The notes under the pieces: generated by a model
What the model was told of the DNA's origin: nothing
The model's input: the letters and a program-made list of their open reading frames with translations, nothing else
Databases searched by the model: none
Translations under genes and position numbers: made by a program
Shown here: in pieces, positions 24,398 through 36,999 of the stretch
Position numbering within the stretch: the first letter of the stretch is position 1
Layout: each line of letters opens with the position of its first letter
DNA from: Pseudoscleropodium purum
Taxonomy: Eukaryota; Streptophyta; Bryopsida; Hypnales; Brachytheciaceae
DNA length: 64,000 bases
Direction of reading: 5' to 3'
NCBI GenBank assembly: GCA_963969395.1
Contig: OZ017803.1
Span: 15,872,001-15,936,000 of the forward strand

Positions 24398-25609
24398 GAC
24401 GACGAGACCCCTCGTTCAACTCCAAACCAAGAAAGTCGCAAATAAGTTTCGGTTCAATCCAGCTTTCTAAAAATCTCTCGCATGTCTCGCAAATACGAAA
24501 AAGAACGCAATCGGAGACAAAACCCTAAACGCTTCACGCACAGATTTCAAACCTCAATCTCCGATTGCTGCAACAAAATAAACCAAGTAGAGCTCAATCT
24601 CACTATGTTAAACTCCTCTCTTTTTTGTTCTCCCAATCCCTGAACGGTAACCTTAAAAAACGAGCTACAAACTACAGAGCTTTGTATTCAAAACCCCGCC
24701 ATCGCCACTGCGAACACAAATGAACAATCTGTTTTGAAGACACAAATGGGAACGAAGCAGGGCGGGGAAGTTCAGCAGCTGAAGGCCGTCAGATGGGTCA
24801 TCGAAAGGAACGGTGGCCGTAGGATGAGCGAATAGAGATTAGACGGTCCAGATCAATTACGCAGAGGAGTTGGACGGTTTAGATCAATCTACCCATGGAT
24901 AAATCCAGAACGTTCATCCAAAATCTAGGAGACGGCTCAGATAGGGGGAGAACACGATCATAGGATCGGCACGGTCGTAGGCGACGAAGGAGAGTTATCC
25001 TGTTTTTTGCAGTCTTGGCTGAGTGCTCCTCGTCTTGCTCTCCTTTTCATCACCATTACGGCATTTCCCTTTCCGAATTCCACTCGTCATGTAATTCACA
25101 GGCTTCTCGCATACTTCAGCATTCCTTCACAAGCATTGCTGAAAATTTCATAGACTTTGAAAGATTTATGAGGGCAACTTCACACCTGGAGCTCCTGCAG
25201 GAGCCGCAGCAGCGGGATTGCATTCCAATTTGAAGTCTAAGGTGCGTGGAGAGGTTTTCGCATTCGCTCTCAGTCACTTGCGTTTCAAGGTCATTGAAAT
25301 GGAGAGTCTGTTAGGTGAAAAGATTATAGCGGTGATTGTTAGGATTCAGGATTTCCGTTTGGAAAATGCGAGGTGATGTGAAGTTTTTAAATGTGCCTGA
25401 GGCTTACATTCTGAATTGTTTTGAAGAATATTACGCATTCTGCTGCGACTTTGCATTTTTGGAATTTGGTCGAAGTTCATGCAATCGTCAATTTTGTGAG
25501 AATTTTTGGTTGAAAATCTTGAAACTCTAATCGATTTTGAGTTTCGAGCGAGTTAGAGTTTGATGGTGATGGAATCCTGTGCAGAAGGGACTTACACTAC
25601 AGTAAGACT
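24398..25609. promoter_or_regulatory. Shared divergent intergenic/promoter region, SHH2-like and PPR genes
   Basis: About 1.2 kb separates the start codons of two genes transcribed away from each other. It must hold both 5' UTRs and both promoters. The sequence is GC-richer than the flanking repeats and free of the repeat families seen elsewhere in the window. Short ORFs here (for example near 25.0-25.2 kb) look like leader sequence, not genes. No TATA box or binding site could be placed with confidence. Confidence 0.55.
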
Positions 25610-28600
25610 ATGCTACAAAGCATGGCGTTGCCGCAGCTCTTTCTCGGCACTCGTCTCCCGGCATCCGACTTCGCCCTCCCGTCCACTTCGCAGCAACTGC
25701 GCAAGAGCAGCGGCGTTAGGTTATGGCCACGAGGCGAGCTCGAAACTCTCGAAGCGCATCCGAACACGCTGCTGTCATCTGACTCGCCAGAGCCTGCGAG
25801 AACCTCGTACCTGGATAAGGACAACGGTAGCACCACCACCTCGCAAGGTAGGGTTTTAGGTTGTCAGGACCTGGACACCTTCTTTTGTGCAATTGATGAA
25901 TAGGAATTTAATTTTTAGCTGGTGTGGTGAAATTGATAATTATTATTTGGTAAGCATGATGAAGATAATACGAAGACCTTGAGATATTCTATTTTCTTAT
26001 TTCATAAGCTTTTAAGCGTTTAAGTTTCGAAAACTGAAATGATTTTGAGTATATCCATGCTAAATGAAGCTAAATCTTATGTCGACATGAATTTATTTCC
26101 TGAACTTTGGGATTGCTTCAGAGGAGTATGAAGACAGGAGGTACCAGGCTCCCAGGAATAAGAGGGATGTGTGGGTGAAGCCTGGAAGCTCTCCTGTTGC
26201 AACAGATTTTAAAAGAGAGAGGGAAGTGGCTGAGAAGTACTTGTGGGTGAACCCTAACCGGAAGAACCAGTGGGAGGGCGGGGTTGGGCCAGCGTCTTGG
26301 CCGGAGCGTCGGGCGGGCATCGAGGTTCTGCACTCCACCAAAGATGTGGCTGCTGCTCTTCGCGAGTGCGTCATTCATTTCGCTTCCCGCATTCACTTGC
26401 ATTTCACATTTTCAGTTTCGGTGTTGAAATTGGCATTTTCGGTGTTGGCATGAATTGGCATGAATCGGCATCTTCGTTGTTGATATCGAATATCATTTCT
26501 GATTGTCTTACGCTTGAACCTCCAATTTTAACATGCAGTAGCTTTTCTTATCGCCTGCGGTCGAAACTAATTCACTAGACGTAGCTTGATTGTGACATAT
26601 TTTTTACAGTCTAATGATAGTGTAGCAATTGTACAAGATATTCTAGTATATGTCATAATGATGAGGTTTGAGTGTGCGCTTAACTCTAATTTAGTAATTC
26701 TAGATCGAATCATTGTGCACAAGTAATGTCTTCCAAGGTTACGTTGCTGGCGGACTGGCAATTGAGTTGCTCAACCTTGAATTGTTGATGGAGAATTATT
26801 TGGAAGCCATGAAGATGACTCTAGAGCGCCTGAGATCTTCTTACAGTCGTTCAAAACAAACCAGAAATCTGAATGGTATTTTACTCTTGAAATGAAAACT
26901 GATTCATTTTTTTATCAATAATTATAACTTTGGACGAAGATTGATGGTCTAGATTTAACAAATTAATCGAGAATTAGTTAAATTTTAATTACGTGAGGAG
27001 TATGTTTGGATAGTCTTTTTTTTAGAATTGTAAATCGATAGGAATGATCATTACTGTAAGAGGAATCAACCAAGCTTATGGAGGGCAATTTCGTAGGCGT
27101 TTGGGTTTCGCGTGATCGTAACTGAGCGGTGCGGTAAATTTGTGACAGGGTGGGTCACGCGTTGGAGGTCATGGACCTGAACTCTGTGATGAGGCGGTTT
27201 GGAAAAGCGAAAATGTGGAGGGATGCATGCACGGTGAGTTCTTCCCGCTGGTTTTATAGTAACAGCGGATTTTATCAAGGATTTTAGACACCATAGGAAG
27301 ATTGATTATGGGGTGGCAAGATAAGCGTAACGCAACTTGTTGGAAAGACTCCCCATGATTCATTGGAAGGCCTGCTTGTGATTGCCTATTTTATCTACTT
27401 AGTCAGCTAGAAATTTTAGATAAAGACAAACAAATTTTCCACGATTTATCATGCGGACTTTTTCTGATCACCTACTTGTACTGACTTGGAAGGTGTCGAC
27501 GTCACTATCTAAAATATTAGCTCACGGCATTCTTACGTTTTCAACGAAGTGTATTGGATTTCTGTCCATGATCGACCTATTTAATTGCCCATTCTCCTTC
27601 GTGTCCATTTTTTGGAGGAAGTCTAGTTTTCCGTTGAAACCCTGCTTTTGGCACGTATATATCATTAGTCACTGATTGACTGATATTTTATCATGAAGGT
27701 TCTTTCATTTGACGAAACAATTTTGTGTTCTATGAAACTAGAAATTTGGTAAGATTGGTATATGACAAACTTTGGGAGTATCTAAATGTCCAGGATTTGG
27801 AAATGTCTTGGTCTGCCATTGATCGTTTTTCTTTGGCTGAGCAGGTGTTTGATTACATGAAAGAGAATGATAAGCTTTCACCTCCAACCTACACAAGCTA
27901 CTTCTCAATACTCGGCAAAGCGGGTCAATCAAAAAAGGCCATTCGTGAATTCAACGAACTGCCGCTGGACAGTGAAGTGCGCCTGAATGTCTACGTTTGC
28001 AACTCTATCCTGAGTACTATGATATACAACGGCAAAGTTGACAAAGCATTCCGCTTGTTTGGGCAGCTGAAATTAGAGGGTCTCAAACCTGACACTGTCA
28101 CGTACAGCACGGTAAGTTTGGAGTCTGCACTCCTCTTTGATGGAGGCCTTTATAATGGTTTTCACGTGATAAGCGGTAGCATCTTTATTAGTTATTTTTT
28201 TGTTGCTTTCACAAAAATATAAATATGATAGTTAAGCATTAATGGTTTGAATGTTTTGACTTTTGACTTTTTATGGATAATAGGCTAATAATAGGCTAAC
28301 TATTTGTTTTTATGATACAATAATTATGATAATTGGACATTATAGATGAAAGAATGGATGTTGTGGATGTAAAAAGATAAATTAGGTTTAATCAGAATCT
28401 GCAATTTTATTAGTAGTTACTAACCATTGGTTCATCTGCTCAACAGTTTAAAATCTATAATCGTTAACTTTCTCTAATTCCCAACTGCGAACTAATTTGG
28501 AGGTCTTAGTTTTACTTTCCTTTGAGTTGTGATCTGCACTGGCACATCTTAACCATCTCTACATGTGTGTTTCTTCTTGCTGGTTTTTGACCCCTAAGTG

Positions 28601-31600
28601 CCGAAGCTAAAAAGCAGATAGTCCACTTGAGATACTAATATCCTATTATAGTAATTTCCAAAACATATATCTGTTGTTTTAAAATGTAGGTGATGATTTC
28701 TTCTGTCTATTGATATATTTGTTATTTTCCTTGAAGTTTCATATTTCAACATGTAAACCACACTTTGGGCCATTTGGACACTCTGGGGTTAGAAGAAGCT
28801 GCTCATCAAATTTCATACTCTGTTCAGTTATAAGGGAGTGTTTCCCCTATAATATATTGGTTCTTATAATTGAGTTTCTTGATCCCTTGCAGGTCATCTC
28901 AGGCTGCGCAAAAACTCGAGAGGGTTATGCTAAGGCCAACGCTTTTGTAGAAGAGATCAGAAACAGTAACCTCGTTCAAGATGCGGTTATATACGGGGCT
29001 ATTATGAACGTTTGTGCGGCACATGGTTTGGAGGAAGAAGCGGAGGCAGCATTTAAGGAAATGTGTGACTCTGGATTCACTCCCAACCTTTTTCATTACA
29101 GTTCTTTGCTGAACACTTATGCTAGCAAAGGGAAGTATGAACAGGCTGAAGGAGTGCTGCAAGAGATTCGTGCAGTGGGTCTCACTCCAAATTTGGTACC
29201 TCCTTTCTCTTATCTGTACATTTAAAATCAGACCTCAAATCAGTGTTTGTCAGTCTGTCATGTTACAAGTGTTGAAAGAAATGCCTATCTTTAAACCCTA
29301 AATACCTATTGTTTTGGACAAAACTTAGGCGTGTTCTAAGATATGACTTTTACAACTTTTTGGAAGATGTCTCGAAAGAAATTAAGCTTGATTTTACGGT
29401 AGGCTAAAATCATGAGGCTATCAACTTGTTATATAAATTCCTTTTATTCAATGTGCCCATCATTTTCTATATACAGCAAAAATTTGAACTTCAGACATAT
29501 GAGCATTTTCATTTCTCAATATTTGGGAAATCATGTGGTGAAGTTCCTATGTTTACAAATTCAAATTCAACTTGATTTTGGTTCTTGAAAATTCGGGGTT
29601 GATGTTTGGCTAGCTCCTTGTTCAGGCCATGATAGTTATAAAAATCCATTTCAGTTTGTTTAAATGGTTTGGGTTAGGTTGAAAGTATTATTTTTGTGAG
29701 TTTCTTTCATTTCTGAGATTAGCAGAGGTCATAACTTTTATGCAGGTGGTTTATAATTCGTTGTTGAACGCTTATGCCAATTGTCAAAAGCCAGACAAGG
29801 CCCGTGAAGTGTTCAAGAAAATAGAAGCTGAGGGCTTGCAACGTGACGTGGTGTGTACTCTTATCGTAATTATTATCACATCTACTCTTCTAGTTGCTCA
29901 CGTTTGATTAGTTGAAGTAAATATGTGGGTTTTGAAGCCAAATTTTGTGTATTCTGTTTATAAAATCTGGCAATTTTCCTGTTAGTGAACCTTCGCTGTG
30001 CACTTATCGTATGCAACAATTGAATTGACTTGACAAATGTTCATCCTATCCTATATATATTAAACACAAAGAGTTCACGATTTCATCCATCACGTTCTCA
30101 TCCATGCCTTTTTCATTCAATTTTTCTTGGTAACCCTGATGATATTCAAACATCTTCTCCATGAAATCTCATAAGCAATTTTGGTATTGTTGCGTTGCAA
30201 CTGACTCTTTTCTAGTATAGAACTATTTGTTATAGTTTTATTAGGTTGTACTGAATTGTTTGACCTATCTATGAATATGAGATATTTCACGTGATAGTGA
30301 TAGCTTGTTATAATTTGTATAAGACTCAATTTTAAGCTGCTCTGGAACTAAATGTGATGTGTTTCTTCAGGTCTCGTATTGCTCTATGATGGATGCGTAT
30401 GCCAAAGCCGGCTTGCTCAAGGAAGCACATGAGACATTTGATATGATGCTTGACATGGGCATGAAACCAGGTAATGACACTATCAGTGACCGATGTTATG
30501 TAGATTATGGCAGCAGCGAAGTCCTTTTCATGTTGATGCGATGGTTGGATTCATCGATCTCCTTGGAGAACTTGTGCTTAATATTGTTGGTTTTCTGCAG
30601 GCAGTGTAGGATATAGCATATTGATCTCTGCCTACGCCAGAGCAGGGCAAATGGATGGTGTACTGAAACTGGTCGATCAGATCGAGAGGGGGCAAAACGG
30701 AAAATGTGATATTCTTCTATTTAACACATTATTGAAAGTATACTGCAACGTCGGTTATATGGATGGAGTCACAGCCATACTTAGAAAGATGGATTCTGAG
30801 GGTTGTGGCCCCGACCGTGGTACATTCAACATTCTTATTGGTTATTTTGCAAAGGAGGACCTGGGTGATCTAGCCGTGAAGACGTTAGAGGACATGGAAG
30901 CTAGGGGACATCGACCAAACGAGGTATTCCTTTGCAAGTTGTTAATGTTGCTTTTGTGGTATAAATGTTTCTTCTTTTGATCAATTGCCCTAGAACCCTT
31001 TATTTCTATTTTAAGTCGACTCTGTAACATGTTTAGGTTTTTTGCCGAATTACCAAATTACCCAAGCTGAAATTAGAAAGTCAACGTAGAAAATTAATAG
31101 CCGATGAGTAGTAACTTTCAAAGCATAATTGTATTGTCAAGAATGCAGGGTATGATTTGTTCTTTCTATTGGTACATTTTGTTACCATCCTTGAAGCTTC
31201 CTAAATTATTTGTTTTAACTCCTATAGATTCGGATGTGACTTTGTTTTATCATTTGGGCTCCCAGAAAATACAAGAATTTTTTGACGTTGAAGTGATTTG
31301 TGCTTTCTTCTTGTTTCAATGATATTATGCTCTTATTTATTGTTGCGTAGCCATGATAATTCTTGGGATTTGATCGTTAACAATCGTTATAATCCCATCT
31401 AAAGTTCCACTAAGTTGCATCAGTGATAGTAGAAATCTGCAGAGGGTCCTAGAGTGATGTGGATTTGCAGAATTTGCACGTCATCTGACAAAGGAAATGT
31501 CCCTTGTATGTTGGGATTCACTAAATGTGCGTGTTTGATGGAATGCAGGCTACTTACAACGCTCTTTTCCTTGGATATATCAAGAATGGGAAGATGGAGG

Positions 31601-33203
31601 ACCTACGGAAGGCAATTGCAGCGATGAAGGAGCGAGAGATCTCTCCGACTAATTTATCCTTGCAAACTATCATCTCAGGATTATTGGAGTACCAGCAGAT
31701 TGATGACTTGCTTGCCTATTTGCCTGATTTGAAGGTGAGGAATCCACCACCAAGTCACTGGCCCTTCCAACCTACTTGCTCTTTTTCGTGGGAGATGAGT
31801 TCTCTGAATGCTTACCCTCATTTGAATCAATCATATTTGTTGCTTTGCTCATTTGAGCAGTGTTTAAGTCTTGATAGCTCTCTATTTAGCAGGGCTGTTA
31901 GTAATCTTATTCAGGGACGTTCAGACACCATTATAAGAGATTATTCAAGATGATTCATGGGGAGGTCTTCCTATGGTCCTAGTGATCATACGGAGGCCTC
32001 TGTCTGTATCATGGGGAGGCCTGCGTAAGATCACTTTGACCTTAGGGAGTATTTCTTATGAATCATAGAGAGGAATACCTTTACGGTGTTTCCTGAAAGT
32101 TCCTGAAATGGTCTAATTGAATGAAAAAAAAATGATTTGCTGGTGTCGATCAGTCAGAGCGCTCCATGACACGGTTCAGGATTAATCTTTAAACTTGCTA
32201 TGTATCATGACAGGCTACTGGAAACGCACTATCATTTAATGTGATGGAAAAATTAATCCATGCACTAGTGGACGCGGGACAGATGGATGCTGTGACGGAC
32301 GCACTTCATTTGATGGAGATCAATGGCCTGCAGCCTTCACAAGTAAGTCTCTGATGGGATTCTGAGGATAATATTTTCTTAACCTGGACTTCGAACCGGG
32401 CTCTTCAATTGAACAATTCCTCTGATTACTTGATCTGTAACTGCTCATTGTATTCTCTTTAATCGTCACGGGCTTGCTGCTTTCCTCTTTGAACATGTCT
32501 CTAGAGGATGTGTTGTCTGGCAAGACGTACTACATTATTTATTCTCTATTGTATCAATCACAGCCTAACGCAAGTTACGTTAGGCTCTATCTCTTTACTG
32601 AAGATGTTTTTTACATCTTTTTCTTTTGCATATTGACATTGCATTAGCACTCACATCATTATAGCTATAGCGGTGCTTTAGGTTGCGACTCTGCGTAGAA
32701 CAAGCAGCTACGCTACGAGAGGTTGTGTCCCTTTACGTAGTACTAAGAAAATGTGGAAGGAAGAAACCGGAATGGTGATGAAGGAACAATGTCTGTCTTT
32801 TCATTTTTTGTATTCTTTAAAGTGGGAGCAACGTTATTCTGTTATCGAGTAAGGGAGCTACTCCAACTTCCTCACATTAGCTTACATTAGACTCTGTCGA
32901 TGCAAAGCCTCCTCCCCTGTGGTCCAGAGCTTATAACAACTTGTAGCTGCTAAATATCTTTCGTTGCTTCCATTGAGACTAACACAGTTGGTGTGGGTTC
33001 TGCAGAGGACTTGGGATCTTGTATTACAGAAGTACGCCTCTTTAGGAGAATATGCGAAGTTGTTGCAACTATTGGAGGAGCTAAAAGATGTAGGAGTGAC
33101 GGCGAGTGCTGTCACGTACTCTGAGCTCTTGAAACAGGTCTCAGAGTCCGAGAAAGCTGTAAAGCTACTCGATGACCTCACAGACACTGTTCCTGTTATG
33201 TAA
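25610..33203 (+). CDS. P-class pentatricopeptide repeat protein, At1g10910 (EMB3103/PDM3)-like, probably chloroplast (11 exons, 725 aa)
   Basis: Exons: 25610-25847, 26122-26365, 27149-27233, 27845-28111, 28893-29195, 29746-29850, 30371-30470, 30601-30923, 31549-31734, 32214-32342, 33006-33203. They total 2178 nt, in phase throughout, with GT-AG introns. Residues 1 to about 80 are Ser/Thr/Arg/Leu-rich and few are acidic at first, as in an organelle transit peptide. Residues about 80-160 are a conserved leader region (KYLWVNPNRKNQW). From about residue 165 to the end lie roughly 14 PPR repeats of about 35 residues, for example VIYGAIMNVCAAHGLEEEAE and VYNSLLNAYANCQKPDKA. No E, DYW or SMR domain follows, so it is P class, expected to bind organelle RNA. 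The likeness to Arabidopsis At1g10910, needed for plastid gene expression and embryo development, is from memory of that protein. An alternative start is Met5 (25622). The last two exons are duplicated at 38.9-39.9 kb. Confidence 0.93.
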
Positions 33204-33430
33204 ATATTCTTTTTCTCCTTGTCGTCTCACTTCCCGATACGTATGCTTTCTCATGTATGCTACTCCTCAAGTTCATGGTTTTGGCACCGTAATGTCCCGT
33301 CTCTGCGATTTCTTCCAAAAGTTCAATAAGAAGATGAAGTGGATTTTTTAGTTCAAGCATTGAGGGGTAAAAGAAAAGGCATGAATTGTGTACCCCGGAA
33401 TGATGGGTACTGTTCGAATCATTTGCTTAA

Positions 33431-34387
33431 CCCCTCAAGGCCCCAGGCCTTTTTGGATTAAAAAACATAGTAGCTTTTGAAGTGCTATAAATGTAAATGT
33501 GACTAAGTTATACAGATCTTAGCCGTACAATCATATAGTACACATGTTGTAGATGGCATGGATCAAATTTGAAGTCATTTGACCGTGTAGATTGAAAGAT
33601 TATAATGTTTTAGTGTTGAAAAAGAATGCTGAAATTTCCTAAAAACACATTTGGAGGTGAAATTTGAACTCTGAACTTTCTCAAATGAAAAAACTTTAAA
33701 CTACAAAGTGCTTAAAAATCAGCATACAAATACATTGGTGAAAAAAAAATATCATTTGATTGACTCATTGTGTATACAAAATGGCTTTGAAAGGTCAAGA
33801 AAAGTTGCCAAGAATTACATCCAAGGCTGAACCTCCTACTAAAATGCCTTTTGAGTCGCTCATTATTTCTTGGATTGATATGAAATTTCATTGACACAAA
33901 CTAGACTAGTATGTGCAACTTTTCCAAAAAGAATTATTGAAAATGGGCATTGTATGAAGAAGAAATAAGACACCAAATTTCACTATATTGAAAAATTATT
34001 AGGGTTTTGAACTTCGAATTGCTCCCAAACATTCAAAATAACCTAGATTGATATGGAAATTTTACCACAAGAAGTAGACTTCAAGGGGAATATAATCAAA
34101 CAAATTTTATTTTTAAAAAAACTTTGTATGAAGGAGATACAAGCCCCAAAAGTTGCAGCCATCAAGTGCAGTTTTGTGAACCCAAATTATACTTGTGAAT
34201 TTTGATTGGATTTCAAGAAACTAATTCAGCTGGGATTGATCTGAAAATTTTACCACATAAACTAGAAAAGTATTTTCAACTTCTCCAACAAGTTTTATTG
34301 GATTTGGACATGATGCAAAAGTTACATTACTTTGAGTTGGACTCAAACTATGTGAGGCTGCTTTTGAGCCCCTTGGGCATTGAGGGG
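33431..34387 (+). mobile_element. TTAA-flanked non-autonomous element, copy B (957 bp), with empty site at 40435
   Basis: It is flanked by TTAA (33427-33430 and 34388-34391). The left end reads CCCCTCAAGGCCCC and the right end, inverted, CCCCTCAATGCCC. In the duplicated segment the same flanks (CATTTGC before, AAGATCACTCATTGG or AAGAGCACTCATTGG after) meet at a single TTAA (40435-40438) with no element. This shows insertion with TTAA duplication. The interior is non-coding and distantly matches the left half of copy E. Confidence 0.85.
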
Positions 34388-34737
34388 TTAAAAAAAAATC
34401 AAGATCACTCATTGGAGGTGAAATTACTGTGCAAGACATCCCCTTTTCACACAAAATTCAAGATGAAAATTTGTGCTCCCTTCCAACATAAAATAAAATC
34501 AATTGCACTCATAGGGGGGCAAATTCCCTTTGGGGGCATCTCCAAAACAGTGGCAGAAACTCATTGCCATATCTGAGACTGAATCTATGATAAGCGCTGT
34601 CTATCACAATCAGGCTCTGGTTCAGGATCAAGTCGGCTAAAGGTATTGTGCTCATAAAGCGACCTTTTAAGAGCTGTTGTACTTTTTTTATGGCTTTCAA
34701 GATGTCTGACTTTTTCTATTTTCCCTTATTTTTCACT

Positions 34738-34850
34738 TGAAGAAAAATTGGTGTGGAATTTAGCACAAGTGGTTTCATATTTTTTGGAGCTTTTATAAAT
34801 TACTTATGAATTTCCAAAGAATTTTGTAGTAGGCACTTATTTTTACAAAA
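34738..34850 (+). repeat. Short dispersed repeat, also at 37365-37470 and 46085-46140
   Basis: The three places share AAGTGGTTTTGTATTTTT or a close variant, a TGGAGCTTT or equivalent, and AATTACTTATGAATTTTC. The 46.1-kb copy is shortest. All are on the same strand and non-coding. Confidence 0.5.
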
Positions 34851-35351
34851 CCCACTCACACATAGTCTGAAAAAAGATATAGCTTGATTCAAAATAAGCA
34901 TTGCCACATTCAAAAAGTAATACACAAGGTTCCTTAACACAACCTTTACTAAACTTAAATGGATTGCCTACATTCTTTTAACATTTGTAAGAATGCAATT
35001 GGACAATTAATTCTCATTTAGAAAAATTAAGTGGACACACTTTGTCACTGAAATGGATCCTCCTTGGCTCTTATTCCTTCCACCGGCGAAGTATGAAGCA
35101 ATAAATGACAAGTCTTAATTATACTCTTACATTGTTGGTAGTCCATTTTAGAACCACTTACTGCCCATTTCAAAGCTTCCTACAAGTTTGTTTGAAGAAG
35201 AGGGTCATTTTTTGAGCCACCTCCTATAGTCCAATGAGCCTCTTGCGAGGCTTGTTTTTCCCCATGTTATATCCCTAGAAAAAACACAAGAAACCTTTTA
35301 TTTGCTTTGCAAATCTTTTTTGAAAAATTTTGAGTTCATATTTACAATTAA

Positions 35352-36256
35352 CCCCTAAAGGACCAACCTACATTTTTTGGTTGTATAGATTTTTTGGGCA
35401 AGTTATTGTGACTAGAAATTTCCATATCTAGGCTGAAATTTTGATAGAAGGTGTAGACAAGGAATATCTTTCATACACAACAAATTTTATGACATTTGGA
35501 AATAGGAGTCAAAAGTCATAGCCTAAAATGTGTGTTCTTTTCTATAATTGGGCAGTTTGGGCAGATTAGAAAAATCACTTTTATCAAAAAGCAAAATTTA
35601 AATTTTTTTTCTAGACTTATATATACAAGGAAAGCTTTGAATCATTCCATTTTGATCAACGAGTCAAAAGTTATGAGGATTTTTTGTTTGCAAGTAGTTA
35701 TGGATTTTGTACTCTAAAATAAACTTTGAAATTCATTATCTTACGCAATTTTTAATATTTTTGAAAAAAATAAGATCTTAGAATGTAAATTGTTTATTAC
35801 AAGATTTCAACCATTGGGATTGTCATTTTTCAATTCCATATTTTTATTCTTAATAATTTAATATTTTGAATCATTGTCTACTACTACCTACTTACTATTT
35901 TTTTCCTATATGTTGTACAAATCGAAATGATCTGAAATTTTTTAAGCATGTAGAAAACTTATCTAGGAAAAAAAAATCCAAAGAAGCACCATCATTTTGG
36001 TCATTTTTTCATAGAAAAGTGAGCTTGTGAAGTGTAGCTGCCTGACTTTTTGCAGGGCAAAAAAATGATTTTAGTGAATTTGAATGCTTGTATCTTGCAA
36101 TCCACATAGTGGAAATCTCTGAAATCTTTACCGCATGTTACTAATACTACATAGTACAAGATCCTATGGTTACATATTTCAAAAATTTGCCACTTGTACT
36201 AAAAATGACAATTTTTGAGCTTTTTTGGTGAAAATATAGTCATGGAATTTTAGGTG
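35352..36256 (-). mobile_element. TTAA-flanked non-autonomous element, copy C (905 bp), inverted relative to A
   Basis: It is flanked by TTAA at 35348-35351 and 36257-36260. The left end reads CCCCTAAAGGACC and the right end, inverted, CACCTAAAATTCC. The interior matches the reverse complement of copy A along its length, for example AAAGCTTTGAATCATTCCAT near 35630 and CTTGCAATCCACATAGTGG near 36095. No coding capacity. Confidence 0.72.
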
Positions 36257-36417
36257 TTAAAGGCTCTGGAATTAGCTAGGAGAAGTGTTGACAATACAAG
36301 TTAAATAGCACAAAATCAAGGGTCTTTTTTATTACATTCCCCCTTAGCTAGAACTCCACAAGAGGCTCATTGTACTACTTTAGACTCAATCTTGGTTCAA
36401 CATTTGGGATACTTTTT

Positions 36418-36610
36418 TGAATTTTACTAGCTATTTTCCTTCAATTTCTATATTGCACCATTTTTCAAGTCTCAAGTATGTGTTTTCCTCTATTTTTTCC
36501 TCTTTGTAGAAATTTCAAAAAAATATATCACCCTATTTTAATCAATGTTTACAAATTGCAACCATATTTTTTCCCAATCCCAACAGCTAATAATGAATTA
36601 ATTAGCGGTT
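36418..36610 (+). repeat. Dispersed repeat shared with 51030-51200 and, in part, 59050-59100
   Basis: TTTTACTAGNTANTTTCCTTCA, then TTTTCCTCTATTTTT or TTTTCTCTATTTTT, GTAGAAATTT or ATAGAAATTT, and AAATTGCAACNA recur in order at 51.0-51.2 kb. The tail, with AATGAATTAATTAGCGGTTTTC, has a match near 59075 (AATGAACTAACAGGTGGTTTTC). Non-coding. Confidence 0.55.
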
Positions 36611-36720
36611 TTCCCTTACATTATTCTTCTTTCTTACCACTAAGTCATTGAATGGATGGGTTTCAATCAATCATTTCAACATTTCAACATTTCAAAATTA
36701 CTCCTACTATCATTAATTCT

Positions 36721-36945
36721 AGCATGTAGAAGGGGTTAATATATCCATGAAGGCATCACCAATGTAGTCCCGAATTGGCCCCACCAAATACATATCTAAC
36801 TTTTCAGTATTTTGGAATTAGAACTTGAAATTTTTATTTTCTCATTAAAAGCACATTTGGAAGTATTTGGAAGAGGTTCAAGAAAACTCAAATTCAGACA
36901 TCAGACAAAGAAAATAAATCACTTCGTAAGCTAGGCACCTCAAAG
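36721..36945 (+). repeat. Dispersed repeat shared with 47936-48150
   Basis: Both contain GCCCCACCAAATACA, ATCTAACTTT, TTTTGGAA, AAGAAAACTCAAATT, GACAAAGAAAATAAA and CACTTCNTNAGCTAG in that order, with identity near 80 percent by eye. Non-coding, same orientation. Confidence 0.7.
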
Positions 36946-36999
36946 GCAAAAGTTTTAGAGGCATTGGCATGCATACCAATGCAGCTTTCGCTCCGAATT

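Noticed and set aside
25560..25859. Alternative plus- and minus-strand ORFs over PPR exon 1
   Set aside because: Only the frame from 25610 joins in phase to the next exon. The others are shadows of a GC-rich first exon.
32882..33187. 101-codon minus-strand ORF over PPR exon 11, repeated at 39610-39915
   Set aside because: It is the complement of a well-supported exon. It appears twice only because the exon is duplicated.
33360..33380. GCATTGAGGGGTAAAA as another right end of a TTAA element
   Set aside because: It occurs in both copies of the duplication (also near 40352) and resembles an element end, but no TTAA or matching left end could be found. It may be an old solo remnant.
34202..34576. 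124-codon ORF spanning the right end of element B
   Set aside because: It crosses the insertion boundary shown by the empty site, so it is a chance frame through a transposon.
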